DNA of 64,000 nt from DATAXI01 sp036266845 (GCA_036266845.1 DATAXI010000071.1:1-64000), one strand, 5' to 3'; counted from the first letter of the stretch, positions 34,401 through 43,559 are shown. Notes: generated from the letters alone by a model not told the origin. Numbers and translations are program-made.

Positions 34401-36623
34401 ATGAAGATCCGTACAGCCGTAATCCTCATGGCCATGGCCGTCAGCGCCTCGGCCACGGAGTATCATGTGGCAGTATTGGGCGACGATGGAAACCCCGGCA
34501 CGCCCGAAGCGCCGTTGCGTACCATCCAGCATGCCGCGGATATTGCGCAACCGGGCGATGTCATCACCGTACACTCCGGCATCTATCGGGAGCGCATTGA
34601 TCCGCCGCGTGGCGGCCTCTCGGATTCGCGTCGGATTATTTATCAGGCTGCGCCCGGCGAGAAAGTCACCATCACCGGATCGGAAATCATTAAGGGGTGG
34701 AAGAGAGTAAGCGGGGATACCTGGAAGGTCGCAATCCCCAGTAAATACTTTGGCAGTTTCAATCCTTATGGTGACTCTATCCACGGCGATTGGTTTGGTT
34801 CCAACGGCTTTGAGCACCACACCGGTGCAGTGTATCTCAATGGCGATTGGATGATCGAGGCGCCCAACCTCGATGCCGTGCTCGCACCCGTGCGAGCCAC
34901 GCCGCGTTGGTACGGGCAGGCGGATGGCGCAGGCAATGAGGAATTTGTGCTCAACCTCGAGTGGATGAAGGCTGGGGCAGTCCCTATCTTACCGGAACGA
35001 ATCTCAGCGAGAAATGGATCGAGGAACGTGGCGTGCGCGGAAGGCGGATCATGCGTCGGCTTTATTCGTGACGGGGACTGGTTGCGGTATAATAAGGTCG
35101 ATTTCGGCTCTGGGACGGACGGAATTGACCTTCGTGTCGCCTCGGTGTCGCAGGTGACGAACATTGAACTCCGGCTCGACAACGCGGAGGGCGAATTGCT
35201 CGGCACGGCGCATTGCGTCCCGACGGGAGGATGGCAGCGATGGGCGACCATCCACGCGGATATTAAGCACCTTTCGGGAAAGCATTCGCTCTGTGTGGTC
35301 TTCAAGGCGCCGCCCGTCGCCGGCGATGGAACTACCATCTGGGCGCAGTTCAAGGGGGTCGATCCAAACCACGCCGACGCGGAAATCAACGTTCGCAACA
35401 CTGTGTTTACGCCGCGGAAAACGGGCATCAACTATATTACCGTGCGTGGATTTACCCTGTGCGACGCCGCGACCAACTGGGCGCCGCCAACTGCCGGGCA
35501 GATCGGATTGATTACCGCTTATTGGTGCAAAGGCTGGATCATTGAAGACAATGATATTCACTGCTCCACCTGCTGCGGAGTATCCCTGGGCAAATACGGC
35601 GACCAATTTGACAATACCTCCGCCGATACCGCCAACGGCTATATACTGACGCTCACGCGCGCGCTGAAGAATGGTTGGAATAAGGGAACCGTGGGCAGTC
35701 ACATCGTGCGGAATAATCATATCTCATTTTGCGGGCAAACGGGAATCGTCGGCAGCCTTGGCTGTTCTTACAGCACGGTCAGTGGCAATGAAATTCACGA
35801 CATCCACAATCAACAGTCCTTTGGCGGCGCTGAAATGGCGGGCATCAAGTTCCATGGCGCCATCGATGTCACTATCAGTCATAATCATATCTACCGCTGT
35901 GGCAAAGTTGCCGGTATCTGGCTGGACTGGATGGGACAGGGGGCCCAGATCGTGGGTAATCTGATGCATGATAATTCGCAGGATATCTTCCTTGAAATGC
36001 AGCATGGCCCGATCCTCGTCGCGAACAACATCCTGCTTTCCCCCGCGGTTACTCTCAATTCCCAAGGCGTCGCATTCGTGCATAATCTGATGATGGGACG
36101 GTTTGGCAGTGCCCGCGGCGATACGCGTGTGACCCCCTTTCAGGCAGTCCATTCCACGGAGGTCGCGGGAATGTATCCCGCCGCCAAGGGCGATAGCGGC
36201 GACGATCGCTTTTACAACAACCTCGTCGTCGCCCCGTGCAATCTCAACGTGCTGGACAATGCGGCGCTGCCCTGCCTCGCCGGCGGGAATGTCTATTTGA
36301 ACGGCGCGCAGCCGCCGGCGTTTGATTCCAATCCGCTGACTGCCTCCGGGTTCGATCCAGACATAGCGCTGATCCGTAAGCCGGACGGTTGGTATCTGGG
36401 AATCACCCTCGATCCTGCGTGGTCTGCCGGCCCGGGACGCAAGCTCGTCACGACAGACCTCTTGGGCAAGGCGCTAGTGCCGGGGGAGGCATTTGAGAAC
36501 GCTGACGGTTCCGCGCTCCGCATCGCCGCTGATTATCTTGGGGTGTCGCGCAATGCAGAAAATCCTTTCCCCGGCCCGTTCGAGGCGGCGTCCGGCATCC
36601 GGGAATCGATTAAAGTCTGGTAA
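34401..36623 (+). CDS. Secreted right-handed beta-helix protein with inserted CBM6-like domain
   Basis: The ATG at 34401 opens a signal peptide (IRTAVILMAMAVSASA). The 740-residue protein starts with a DUF1565-like block (GNPGTPEAPLRTIQHAADIA, QPGDVITVHSGIYRERIDPP) typical of polysaccharide-acting beta-helix proteins. Residues ~205-305 look like a carbohydrate-binding module of family 6 (SCVGFIRDGDWLRYNKVDFG; DGIDLRVASVSQVTNIELRL), inserted in the helix. Repeated coils follow (VRNNHISFCGQTGIVGSLG; TISHNHIYRCGKVAGIWLDW). It may degrade or bind extracellular polysaccharide, with no catalytic residue assigned. It is monocistronic and flanked by degenerate repeats. Confidence 0.85.
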   Translation: MKIRTAVILMAMAVSASATEYHVAVLGDDGNPGTPEAPLRTIQHAADIAQPGDVITVHSGIYRERIDPPRGGLSDSRRIIYQAAPGEKVTITGSEIIKGWKRVSGDTWKVAIPSKYFGSFNPYGDSIHGDWFGSNGFEHHTGAVYLNGDWMIEAPNLDAVLAPVRATPRWYGQADGAGNEEFVLNLEWMKAGAVPILPERISARNGSRNVACAEGGSCVGFIRDGDWLRYNKVDFGSGTDGIDLRVASVSQVTNIELRLDNAEGELLGTAHCVPTGGWQRWATIHADIKHLSGKHSLCVVFKAPPVAGDGTTIWAQFKGVDPNHADAEINVRNTVFTPRKTGINYITVRGFTLCDAATNWAPPTAGQIGLITAYWCKGWIIEDNDIHCSTCCGVSLGKYGDQFDNTSADTANGYILTLTRALKNGWNKGTVGSHIVRNNHISFCGQTGIVGSLGCSYSTVSGNEIHDIHNQQSFGGAEMAGIKFHGAIDVTISHNHIYRCGKVAGIWLDWMGQGAQIVGNLMHDNSQDIFLEMQHGPILVANNILLSPAVTLNSQGVAFVHNLMMGRFGSARGDTRVTPFQAVHSTEVAGMYPAAKGDSGDDRFYNNLVVAPCNLNVLDNAALPCLAGGNVYLNGAQPPAFDSNPLTASGFDPDIALIRKPDGWYLGITLDPAWSAGPGRKLVTTDLLGKALVPGEAFENADGSALRIAADYLGVSRNAENPFPGPFEAASGIRESIKVW

Positions 36624-36898
36624 AAGCGTCGTCGTCGTTCGCGTCTAAAAGTGGCGGTTAAGTGGCGATTGTAAGAGTAATTCTGATCGAGACAGAGATG
36701 TCCGGCCATCCACCCTTAACCCTTGCGCGCTCCTTACTCCAGCGTCGGGAAATCCAAGCTATACCTTTGGCAACTGGAAGTCAACCGGGTACAGGACGCA
36801 AGGTCACTGTACCTAGAACTGTCCCTTCCTCGTGGCGGGTGGGTAGGCGGCGGCGGGACCAAAGTAGGCTGGCTTACTTCAGCGGATGCGGCGGACGG
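36624..36898. other. Intergenic stretch between convergent beta-helix and SDR genes
   Basis: I see no gene. It contains the second copy of the degenerate repeat (36663-36698). A plus-strand frame reading across it into the SDR gene (36662-37219) is antisense to the SDR gene and is rejected. Confidence 0.4.
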
Positions 36899-37654
36899 TC
36901 AGGCGTTGGTGCCGCCGTCCACAGTGAGGTTTGCGCCGGTGATGTAGGAGGCATCCGGGCCGGCGACGAAGGCTACCAGCGCGGCGACTTCGCTCACGTG
37001 CCCGTAGCGGCCCAGGGCGGTATTGGCGATTTGCGGCGTGGCCCAATCGCCGCTGGCGGGATTGAGGTCCGTATCGATGGGGCCGGGCTGGACGTTATTG
37101 ACCGTGATGCCCCTGCTGCCCACTTCTCTGGACAATCCCTGCGCAAACATTTTGACCGCGCCCTTCGTGGCCGCATAAGCCGCGAGCCCCGGGGTCATGA
37201 TCCTTTCGCCCACGCATGAGCCGATGGTGATGATGCGGCCGCCGTCGCGCATGTGCTTCAGCGCCGCCTTTGTGGCGATAAACATGCCGCGGATGTTCAG
37301 GTCGATGATCCGGTCGAGTTCTTCCATCGTGGCTTCCTCGAAAGTTTTCGGAATCGCCGTGCCGGCATTGTTTACCAGCACATCCAGGCCGCCGAAGGTG
37401 GCGGCTGTTTTTTCCACAGCCGCGATCACTGCTCCGGCGTTGGTGGCATCCGCCTGAATCGCGATTGCCTTGCCGCCGGCGTTTTCAATTTCCTTCACCA
37501 CGGACGCGCCCGCGTTCGCGTCTTTGGTGTAAGTGATCGCCACGCTTGCGCCGTCTGCCGCCAGGCGCTTTGCGATTGCGGCTCCGATTCCTCGCGAGCC
37601 GCCGGTGACGACCGCGACTTTGCCTGCCAGCTTCTGTCCATCGTTGTTGCTCAT
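36899..37654 (-). CDS. SDR family oxidoreductase (FabG-like)
   Basis: From the ATG at 37654 the protein is 251 residues, a classical short-chain dehydrogenase. It shows the cofactor motif VTGGSRGIGAAIAKRLAADG, the NNAG motif (LDVLVNNAGTA), the catalytic Ser in IITIGSCVGER, the YxxxK pair in AAYAATKGAVKMFAQGL and the C-terminal YITGANLTVDGGTNA. SDRs next to a TetR gene are often that regulator's target; the adjacent TetR remnant is truncated here, so control may be lost. Substrate is unknown; the open frame to 37723 adds residues that are not family-like. Confidence 0.92.
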   Translation of the reverse strand: MSNNDGQKLAGKVAVVTGGSRGIGAAIAKRLAADGASVAITYTKDANAGASVVKEIENAGGKAIAIQADATNAGAVIAAVEKTAATFGGLDVLVNNAGTAIPKTFEEATMEELDRIIDLNIRGMFIATKAALKHMRDGGRIITIGSCVGERIMTPGLAAYAATKGAVKMFAQGLSREVGSRGITVNNVQPGPIDTDLNPASGDWATPQIANTALGRYGHVSEVAALVAFVAGPDASYITGANLTVDGGTNA

Positions 37655-37763
37655 ATTCGTCTTTCTGTTTTCCGCATGGGTAAATGCGCGGGAGATTCTG
37701 CCGGAAAGCCGGCTTGATTCCAACCCCGAACGGAAAGAATCACGGCGCGCCCGGCCCCGCCCA

Positions 37764-38132
37764 TCATCGCGGGCGGAAGCCGAGAATCATCCGCTCGATA
37801 ATCTCGCCGACCCATTGATCGAGCGGGATGCCCTTGATCTTCCCGTTTGTGGAAATGGAAATGAGGCCCAGAAGCGCAGCGGAAATCGGGAGCGCCATGC
37901 GCGCGGGATCACCGGGCACCACCTCGCCCTTGGCCTGGGCCTCGGCGAACGCCGCCGGGGTGTGGGAGAACGCTCTTTCGGTGGCTTCGATCAATTCCCG
38001 TGGCGCGCCGGGCCGGTACTTCGCCTCGAACATGAGGGCAAGCAGGGCGGGGTGCTTGAGGGCAAAGTTCACGTAGGCGCGCGCCAGCCTGGTGAGCCGG
38101 GTCTTGAAGTCCTCATCGCGCGGGCGGGCGGT
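37764..38132 (-). pseudogene. TetR family regulator, C-terminal remnant lacking the DNA-binding domain
   Basis: The frame reads DEDFKTRLTRLARAYVNFAL and then KHPALLALMFEAKYRPGAPR, ending GEIIERMILGFRPR: the ligand-binding C-terminal half of a TetR regulator (WHG/TetR_C type). The N-terminal helix-turn-helix is absent. Upstream in the same frame sits the stop codon of the sulfotransferase gene (38133-38135), so the remnant begins exactly where that gene ends. A GTG at 38072 could start a 102-residue fragment. It is adjacent to an SDR gene, its likely former target. I read it as a broken gene. Confidence 0.72.
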
Positions 38133-38999
38133 TCACGCCAGCCAATCACCGCAATCCCATCCCAGCATCGATTTCACCTGCTCCACATCCCACCGGAAGA
38201 TGTCGCGCAGGTATTTTCGGTCCGCCCCATCCATTTCTCCCAGCGCGCACCCCTGGTTGAGGATCAAGTTCCCGGTGACCGGCGTCTCCTCGACCTCCAG
38301 AAATTGGAATACCTTTCTCAGGCTCGGCGCCGGCTCGGCGAAGAGATCCTCGCTTTTCAAGAAAAGCACTTGTCCGGGACGGAAGAAGCGGAATATCCGG
38401 CGTATTTGCTCACTATAAAAACCGCGGTCGAGGTATGAAAAAACGCGATGCTGGGCGGGCAGCACCTCCATGCTCCGGTCCCGCTCCTCCCGGATCGCCA
38501 TGGAAAAGGTCCAGGGATCCCTTCCCCGCTGGTTTTCCATTCGCCAGTTCGACCACGCCCGCTCCGCCGGGTCGCGCAGCAGCACAATCAGCTTCATGCC
38601 CGGATGGTATTGCCAGATGCGCGGGACCGCCTCCGCCCAATAGACGTAAGCTGGCGTTGCCTCTCCGTAGATCACATTATCCCGGGGCTCGGGAAAGAAT
38701 CCGTGGTAGGCGTCATAATCGGGCTCCGCGTGCCGGAAGCGATCGTTGGAATCGAAAAAATGAATCTCTTTCGATTTTGCCATCCGTATTTGCGGGTGCT
38801 GCCGCAGGTAACCATCCAATGTGGACGTGCCTGCCTTCTGGACGCCTGCGATCAGGAAATTTACTCTGGAAATGAGAGGCTTCCGGCCCGATCTCGCATT
38901 CCTGCGGGCCACCTGCGCCTTGCCCCGCATGGGCGCCCAGGCGAGCATGGAAGCCACCACCGCCGCGAGCCCTTCCGGAGGTGCCAGGCGGCTTCTCAC
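38133..38999 (-). CDS. Sulfotransferase domain protein
   Basis: Sulfotransferases move sulfate from PAPS to an acceptor. The protein of up to 288 residues has the PAPS 5'-phosphosulfate loop (NFLIAGVQKAGTSTLDGYL), then HFFDSNDRF, YGEATPAYVYW and the 3'-phosphate motif LIVLLRDPAERAWSNWRMEN, plus FLKSEDLFAEPAPSLRKVF. The start is uncertain (ATG at 38999, 38948 or 38930), because the first ~45 residues are not family-like. Its stop is immediately followed, in the same frame, by the TetR remnant, suggesting a recombination joined them. Acceptor could be surface polysaccharide or lipid. Confidence 0.85.
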   Translation of the reverse strand: MRSRLAPPEGLAAVVASMLAWAPMRGKAQVARRNARSGRKPLISRVNFLIAGVQKAGTSTLDGYLRQHPQIRMAKSKEIHFFDSNDRFRHAEPDYDAYHGFFPEPRDNVIYGEATPAYVYWAEAVPRIWQYHPGMKLIVLLRDPAERAWSNWRMENQRGRDPWTFSMAIREERDRSMEVLPAQHRVFSYLDRGFYSEQIRRIFRFFRPGQVLFLKSEDLFAEPAPSLRKVFQFLEVEETPVTGNLILNQGCALGEMDGADRKYLRDIFRWDVEQVKSMLGWDCGDWLA

Positions 39000-39494
39000 C
39001 GGAAGACTCCCCTCCGCACCGAGCCCGCGTCCAAGCCCCGTTTTCTGTGCGAATGTCGTTTCAGTTCTGTAAGACGCGGCCTCACAGGGCGTGGAAGATA
39101 TGTAGGGCCAAATATTACGTCAATCCGATGAATTACTGATTTTTGGTGCGATTTTTAACAATTTACGGTGAATTGCGGAAAATATTAGTACGTATAAGTA
39201 CGATCTTCCGTTTTCCACCTCCGCTCCATTTCACCTTGCGTCTCCCGGAGCAGAATTTGCCATAAGTGACCCGCCCTCATTTACTTCGCATTCCATGACC
39301 ACTCCGGAGACGATCTTTTTTTCCAGCCGGTAACCGTACCGAAAGCCTTCTTCGCGGGGCACCCCAAAAAAAGACGAAAAAAAAGAAATTTTTTTAAAAA
39401 TGCTTCGACTGCGCGCCCGGTATCCCTGAAAGCCACTGGGACCGCGAGAGACGGTTTCCCCTTGATGCGCGTGCGAGTTCCGTAATCTTTAGGA
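39000..39494. other. 495-bp intergenic region upstream of the histidine kinase, AT-rich in part
   Basis: No gene is supported. The middle is unusually AT-rich for this genome. AGTACG occurs at 39187 and 39197, one helical turn apart, and AATATTA occurs at 39111 and 39181, features that could form a regulator binding site. A homopolymer-rich run of A and T lies at 39366-39402. It probably holds the promoter of the kinase-regulator pair. Confidence 0.4.
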
Positions 39495-41360
39495 ATGGCC
39501 GCCGGTGGAAGCGCCGCGGCTCGCCCGACCCTCACTTTGAAAATCTGGCAAAAGATCGTCCTCGGCTTTGGACTGGCACTGACCATGCTGGCCATGGTGG
39601 CGGTCATCACCTACCGCTCCACGCGCGGGCTGGACGATAGCGCGCAATGGGTATCCCAGCGGCACGATTTTCTGGACCGGCTCAGCTCCTTCGAGCTCCA
39701 CATCACGCAGTTGGACAGCGCGGCGCGTGGATACCTGCTGGCGGCGGATGAGCAATACCTGCCGGCTTACGAGCACGCCCGGGAGCAACTGGTCGAGGAT
39801 ATCAAAGGGATCAACGCCTCCGTCGGCAGCGATGACCCGGAGGCAATCCGCGATTACGGCGAGCTGAAATATGTGCAACAGCTCGAGCCCCTGCTTTCCA
39901 GAAAGACGGCCATCCTCAAGGCGGCAATCGCCACCCGGCAGGAGCATGGCCTGGAGAGCGCCGCGCTCATGCTGAGCGATGGCCAGGACGCCGCGATCAA
40001 CAAATCGCTTACCGAAGCCGTGGGGCGGCTGCGCATCGCGGAGGAAGCGCGGCTCCAGACGCGGTCGAATCTTTCGGCCGCCATCGGGCGTTCCTCCATC
40101 GCCGTGGTGGTTATGGCCACCATTCTCAGCGGGGTCATCCTGGCATTGGCTTCGGTGCTCATCCTGCGGGACATCGCGGTGCGGCGCCGGGCGGAGGAGG
40201 CGATGGCGGAGGAGCACAATCTCCTGCGCAGCGTCATGGACGCGATGCCGGAGCAGGTCTTCGTGACGGACCGGGAGGGGCATTTCATGATCGACAATAT
40301 CTCCCACCGCACCTTTCTGGGCGTGAAGACCGCGCGGGAGATCGAGGGCAGGGAGGTGCGCTATTTCTTTCCGGCATCCATCGCGGACCAGATGGAAAAG
40401 GACAATCGTGTCATCATGGAAACGGGCCGGCCCGTTCTCAATCACGAGGATCTGCTGGTGCGGAACGATGGGCAGGTGGCCTGGATCGCGACCACGCGCG
40501 TCCCGTTGCGCGACGTGGAGGGCCACTGCATCGGCCTGGTGGGTGTCAGCCGCGACGTCTCCGAGCGCAAGGAGGCGGAGGAGCGCCTGCGCCTGGCCGC
40601 GGAGCAATTGCGCCGCAGCAACCTCGAGCTTCAGGAGTTTGCCTCCATTGCCTCGCACGATCTCCAGGAGCCGTTGCGGAAGATCCAGGCTTTCGGCGAC
40701 CGTCTCAAGAGCAAGTGCGCCGCCGGCCTTGGGGAAAACGGGCGCGATTATCTGGAGCGGATGCAGGACGCCGCGCGGCGGATGCAAATCCTGCTGCATG
40801 ACCTGCTGACCCTCTCGCGCGTCACCAGCAAGGCGCTGCCTTTCGAGCCGGTTGACCTGCGAAAAATCGCCGAGGACGTGGTCTCCGACCTCGAGGTGCG
40901 GATCGAGCAGACCCAGGCGAATGTCGAAATCGGGCGGCTGCCCGTCATCGATGCCGACCCGGTCCAGATGCGTCAACTCATCCAGAATTTGCTCTCCAAC
41001 GCGCTCAAGTTTCAACGTCCCGAGGTGACGCCGGAGGTCATCGTTTCGGCGAAGGTGCTGGACAATGCCGATTCTCTGCCGGGAGCGATGCCCGGAGAGG
41101 AGCTGTGCCAGATCGTGATCAAGGACAATGGGATCGGTTTTGACGAGCGTTACCTGGACCGGATTTTTCAGGTTTTCCAAAGATTGCACTCCCGCAGTGA
41201 GTATGAAGGGACCGGGATTGGCCTGGCCGTTTGCCGAAAAATCGCGGACCGGCACGGGGGCGCCATTTACGCCAAAAGCGCGGAAGGAGAAGGGGCTACA
41301 TTTATCGTGACATTGCCAGTAAAACAACGCATGAGTGACAACAATGAAGAAGCACGGTGA
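39495..41360 (+). CDS. Sensor histidine kinase (CHASE3 - PAS - HisKA - HATPase)
   Basis: The 621-residue kinase has a first membrane helix (residues ~20-38, GLALTMLAMVAVITY), a CHASE3-like periplasmic helical domain (SSFELHITQLDSAARGYLLA), a second helix (~200-222), a PAS/PAC unit (MDAMPEQVFVTDREGHFMID to WIATTRVPLRDVEGHCIGLV), a HisKA domain with the phospho-His in FASIASHDLQEPLRKIQ (about residue 390) and an HATPase domain with N box LIQNLLSNALKF, and IKDNGIGFDERYLDRIF plus GTGIGLAVCRK. It overlaps the response regulator that follows by 17 bp. The signal is unknown; the phytochrome-type core suggests partnership with an Rcp1-like regulator. Confidence 0.94.
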   Translation: MAAGGSAAARPTLTLKIWQKIVLGFGLALTMLAMVAVITYRSTRGLDDSAQWVSQRHDFLDRLSSFELHITQLDSAARGYLLAADEQYLPAYEHAREQLVEDIKGINASVGSDDPEAIRDYGELKYVQQLEPLLSRKTAILKAAIATRQEHGLESAALMLSDGQDAAINKSLTEAVGRLRIAEEARLQTRSNLSAAIGRSSIAVVVMATILSGVILALASVLILRDIAVRRRAEEAMAEEHNLLRSVMDAMPEQVFVTDREGHFMIDNISHRTFLGVKTAREIEGREVRYFFPASIADQMEKDNRVIMETGRPVLNHEDLLVRNDGQVAWIATTRVPLRDVEGHCIGLVGVSRDVSERKEAEERLRLAAEQLRRSNLELQEFASIASHDLQEPLRKIQAFGDRLKSKCAAGLGENGRDYLERMQDAARRMQILLHDLLTLSRVTSKALPFEPVDLRKIAEDVVSDLEVRIEQTQANVEIGRLPVIDADPVQMRQLIQNLLSNALKFQRPEVTPEVIVSAKVLDNADSLPGAMPGEELCQIVIKDNGIGFDERYLDRIFQVFQRLHSRSEYEGTGIGLAVCRKIADRHGGAIYAKSAEGEGATFIVTLPVKQRMSDNNEEAR

Positions 41361-41817
41361 ACCCATAACCATCCTGATGGCCGACGACGATGCGGATGAT
41401 CGCCGGCTGACCCGCGATGCGTTGGAAGAGAGCCGTCTGGCTAATGATTTGCGCTTTGTGGAAAACGGAGAAGAGCTGCTGGATTACCTGCGCAACAAGG
41501 GCAAGTTTTCCGATCCGGAAGCGGCGCCGCGGCCCGGTCTGATCCTGCTGGACCTGAACATGCCGCGCAAGGATGGGCGTACCGCCCTCAAGGAGATGAA
41601 GGCCGATCCGGACCTGAGACAAATCCCCGTGACCGTACTGACTACGTCCAAGGCGGACGAAGATATTTTCCGCTCCTATGACCTGGGAGTAAACTCCTAC
41701 ATCGTCAAGCCGGTGACCTTCGAGGCACTGGTCGATATTCTCCAGACGCTCGAGAAGTACTGGTTCGAGATCGTCGAGCTTCCCCCGGACGCCGTCCACG
41801 GACGGGCGAAGGAGTAA
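41344..41817 (+). CDS. Single-domain response regulator (Rcp1/CheY-like)
   Basis: The 157-residue protein is a lone receiver domain without an output domain. The acidic cluster MADDDADDRRLT, phospho-acceptor Asp in LILLDLNMPRKDGRTAL (about residue 73), Thr in VTVLTTSKADED and Lys in SYIVKPVTFEALVDIL are all in place. It starts at ATG 41344 inside the end of the kinase gene (GTG at 41335 is in frame), indicating translational coupling. It should take phosphate from that kinase and act by protein-protein contact. Confidence 0.93.
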   Translation: MKKHGEPITILMADDDADDRRLTRDALEESRLANDLRFVENGEELLDYLRNKGKFSDPEAAPRPGLILLDLNMPRKDGRTALKEMKADPDLRQIPVTVLTTSKADEDIFRSYDLGVNSYIVKPVTFEALVDILQTLEKYWFEIVELPPDAVHGRAKE

Positions 41818-41945
41818 TTTTCTCGCCCGCGAGGGCCGGTCCGGTATCTGGCTGCGACGCCCGCTCATTGGAGAGCGCGTAAATGCAGGAAGACGCGCGG
41901 CGAGTCAGCGCGATTTACTTCGCGCGGTTCCAACTCCGTTGCAGC

Positions 41946-43559
41946 TTATTCATCGCGAGCCGCGCGATGGTGATGGCGTGCAGGGGTGGGAGAGGCGGTC
42001 GGCGTGGGCGATGAGGCCGATTCTCCCTCCACCCAGTGGTCGGTGCGGAATGGAGCGGCAGGGAGGCCATCCTTATTCTCAAGGTCGCAATTGGGGAGAT
42101 CGGCCCAGGCATAGCGGACTGCGACCGGGCTGGGGACCTCCTTGCTTTGAACAACGACCTTGTCGCCCTGGATCGCCGCGTCGGCCCAGACGAATTTGCG
42201 GTCCTCGCCCGCAATCTGGAAGCCCTCCAGCGGCGGCTTCTTGCGATCCACCAGGCCGCCCGGGGCGTGGCTGAAGGCCAGCACCGCCTTGCCGCCCTCG
42301 ATTTGCATCCCGGAAAATACCGGGCCTGAGATGTCCAGGCCGGTTTTTCCGTAAACCTGGCTCTCGGCGAGCAGCGCCAGGCGGTGGGCAATCGTCTTTT
42401 TGTCCTTTGGGTGCATGTCATTGGGGTCCGCCAGGTCCACGGTTACGGCCATCGCCGCCTTGGGGAGATTGGTCACCTGCGCCTCGCGTAGATTGGCCCA
42501 CTCGCTTTCCTCGGGTTGATCGTGCCGGGTTGGGAAGCCGGATATCTGGGCGTAGAGGAATGGGAAATCCCCCTCATTCCACGCCTTGCGCCAGGAGGTG
42601 ATCAACGCCGGAAAGAGCTTCCGGTAAAGATCGGGCTCATAGGTGTTCGATTCCCCCTGGTACCAGAGAACACCGCGAATCGGAAAGCGCAGCAGAGGCG
42701 AGATCATCCCATTATACAACGCGCCCGGCTGGCGCGCGCCGGAGGGATTGAGCGGCGGCATGGGCGCCCATGGCGCGGGCGAGCCGGCAGCTTTGGCGGC
42801 TTCAGCCGCCACCTTCCACCCGGCCAGCTTTGTCTGATACTCGGCCAGCGCCTTCGGGTATGCCGCGGACGCCTTCTCGTAGCGCTCGAGCGTACCCCGG
42901 AGCGCCGGGTCCTTCTCGAGGGTTTCGCGGGGAATCCACGACTCGATGGGCGAGGGGCCCCAGGCGCTCTGGATGAGGCCGATCGGGACATGCATCCCCC
43001 GGTTTAATTCCCTGGCAAAGAAAAAGCCGATTGCGGAGTAATTGCGCGCCGTCATCGGATCGCACACCACCCAGGAGCCGTCGCATTCCGTCTCCGGCTT
43101 GTCCGCCGGGTTATGCCAGACCGTGAAGACTCGCACCATGGGCAGGTCGCCATCGGCGGATTCCTCCAGGCCGCCGCGCGCGGTAATGACCTTTTGGTCC
43201 ATGTTCGTCTCGCCGGAGCAGACCCATACCTCTCCCACAGCCACATTGTGGACCGTGACGCTGTTCTTGCCAAAGACCGTCAATTCGTAGGGGCCGCCGG
43301 ATTTGATTCCCGCCAGCTTGACTCCCCAGTTTCCCTCCTTGTCCGCCACGGCCTGCGCGGCGTAAGGGCCCATTTGCACCGTGATATTCTCCCCGGGGTC
43401 CGCCTTGCCCCAGATGTTCACCTTATCCCGCTGCTGCAAGACCATGTTGTCGCTGAGGATGGGCGGCAGGACGATATTGGCACGGCAGGGGGCGGAGCCG
43501 GAGGCAACGGCCAGCAGCAGGCCAAGGCCGAGGGAGAGGCTGGGAAGGCGGCGATTCAT
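41946..43559 (-). CDS. Sialate O-acetylesterase family protein with altered catalytic block
   Basis: From the ATG at 43559 a signal peptide (NRRLPSLSLGLGLLLAVASG) leads a 537-residue SGNH-like protein. The N-terminal beta-domain (NIVLPPILSDNMVLQQRDKV, VNIWGKADPGENITVQMGPY) and GVLWYQGESNTYEPDLYRKL are typical of the sialate O-acetylesterase family, as is FFFARELNRGMHVPIGLIQS. The first catalytic block is normally GQSNM with the nucleophilic Ser; here it reads CSGETNMD, with Thr at about residue 118. If the alignment is right the esterase Ser is absent, so activity is doubtful. Monocistronic, divergent from the tpsB-like operon. Confidence 0.85.
   Translation of the reverse strand: MNRRLPSLSLGLGLLLAVASGSAPCRANIVLPPILSDNMVLQQRDKVNIWGKADPGENITVQMGPYAAQAVADKEGNWGVKLAGIKSGGPYELTVFGKNSVTVHNVAVGEVWVCSGETNMDQKVITARGGLEESADGDLPMVRVFTVWHNPADKPETECDGSWVVCDPMTARNYSAIGFFFARELNRGMHVPIGLIQSAWGPSPIESWIPRETLEKDPALRGTLERYEKASAAYPKALAEYQTKLAGWKVAAEAAKAAGSPAPWAPMPPLNPSGARQPGALYNGMISPLLRFPIRGVLWYQGESNTYEPDLYRKLFPALITSWRKAWNEGDFPFLYAQISGFPTRHDQPEESEWANLREAQVTNLPKAAMAVTVDLADPNDMHPKDKKTIAHRLALLAESQVYGKTGLDISGPVFSGMQIEGGKAVLAFSHAPGGLVDRKKPPLEGFQIAGEDRKFVWADAAIQGDKVVVQSKEVPSPVAVRYAWADLPNCDLENKDGLPAAPFRTDHWVEGESASSPTPTASPTPARHHHRAARDE

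Larger units (their letters stand above)
34241..36698. repeat. Degenerate direct repeat bracketing the beta-helix gene
   Basis: The motif TGGCGATTGT, then 16 other bases, then GAGACAGAGA occurs at 34241-34276 and again at 36663-36698 with identical spacing; both copies are also preceded by GCGGTT. The interval between them contains the whole beta-helix gene. It may be the footprint of a past duplication or insertion. The match is short, so chance is not excluded. Confidence 0.4.

Noticed and set aside
36662..37219. Plus-strand 185-codon frame
   Set aside because: Its second half is antisense to the SDR gene, and the first part carries no known motif.
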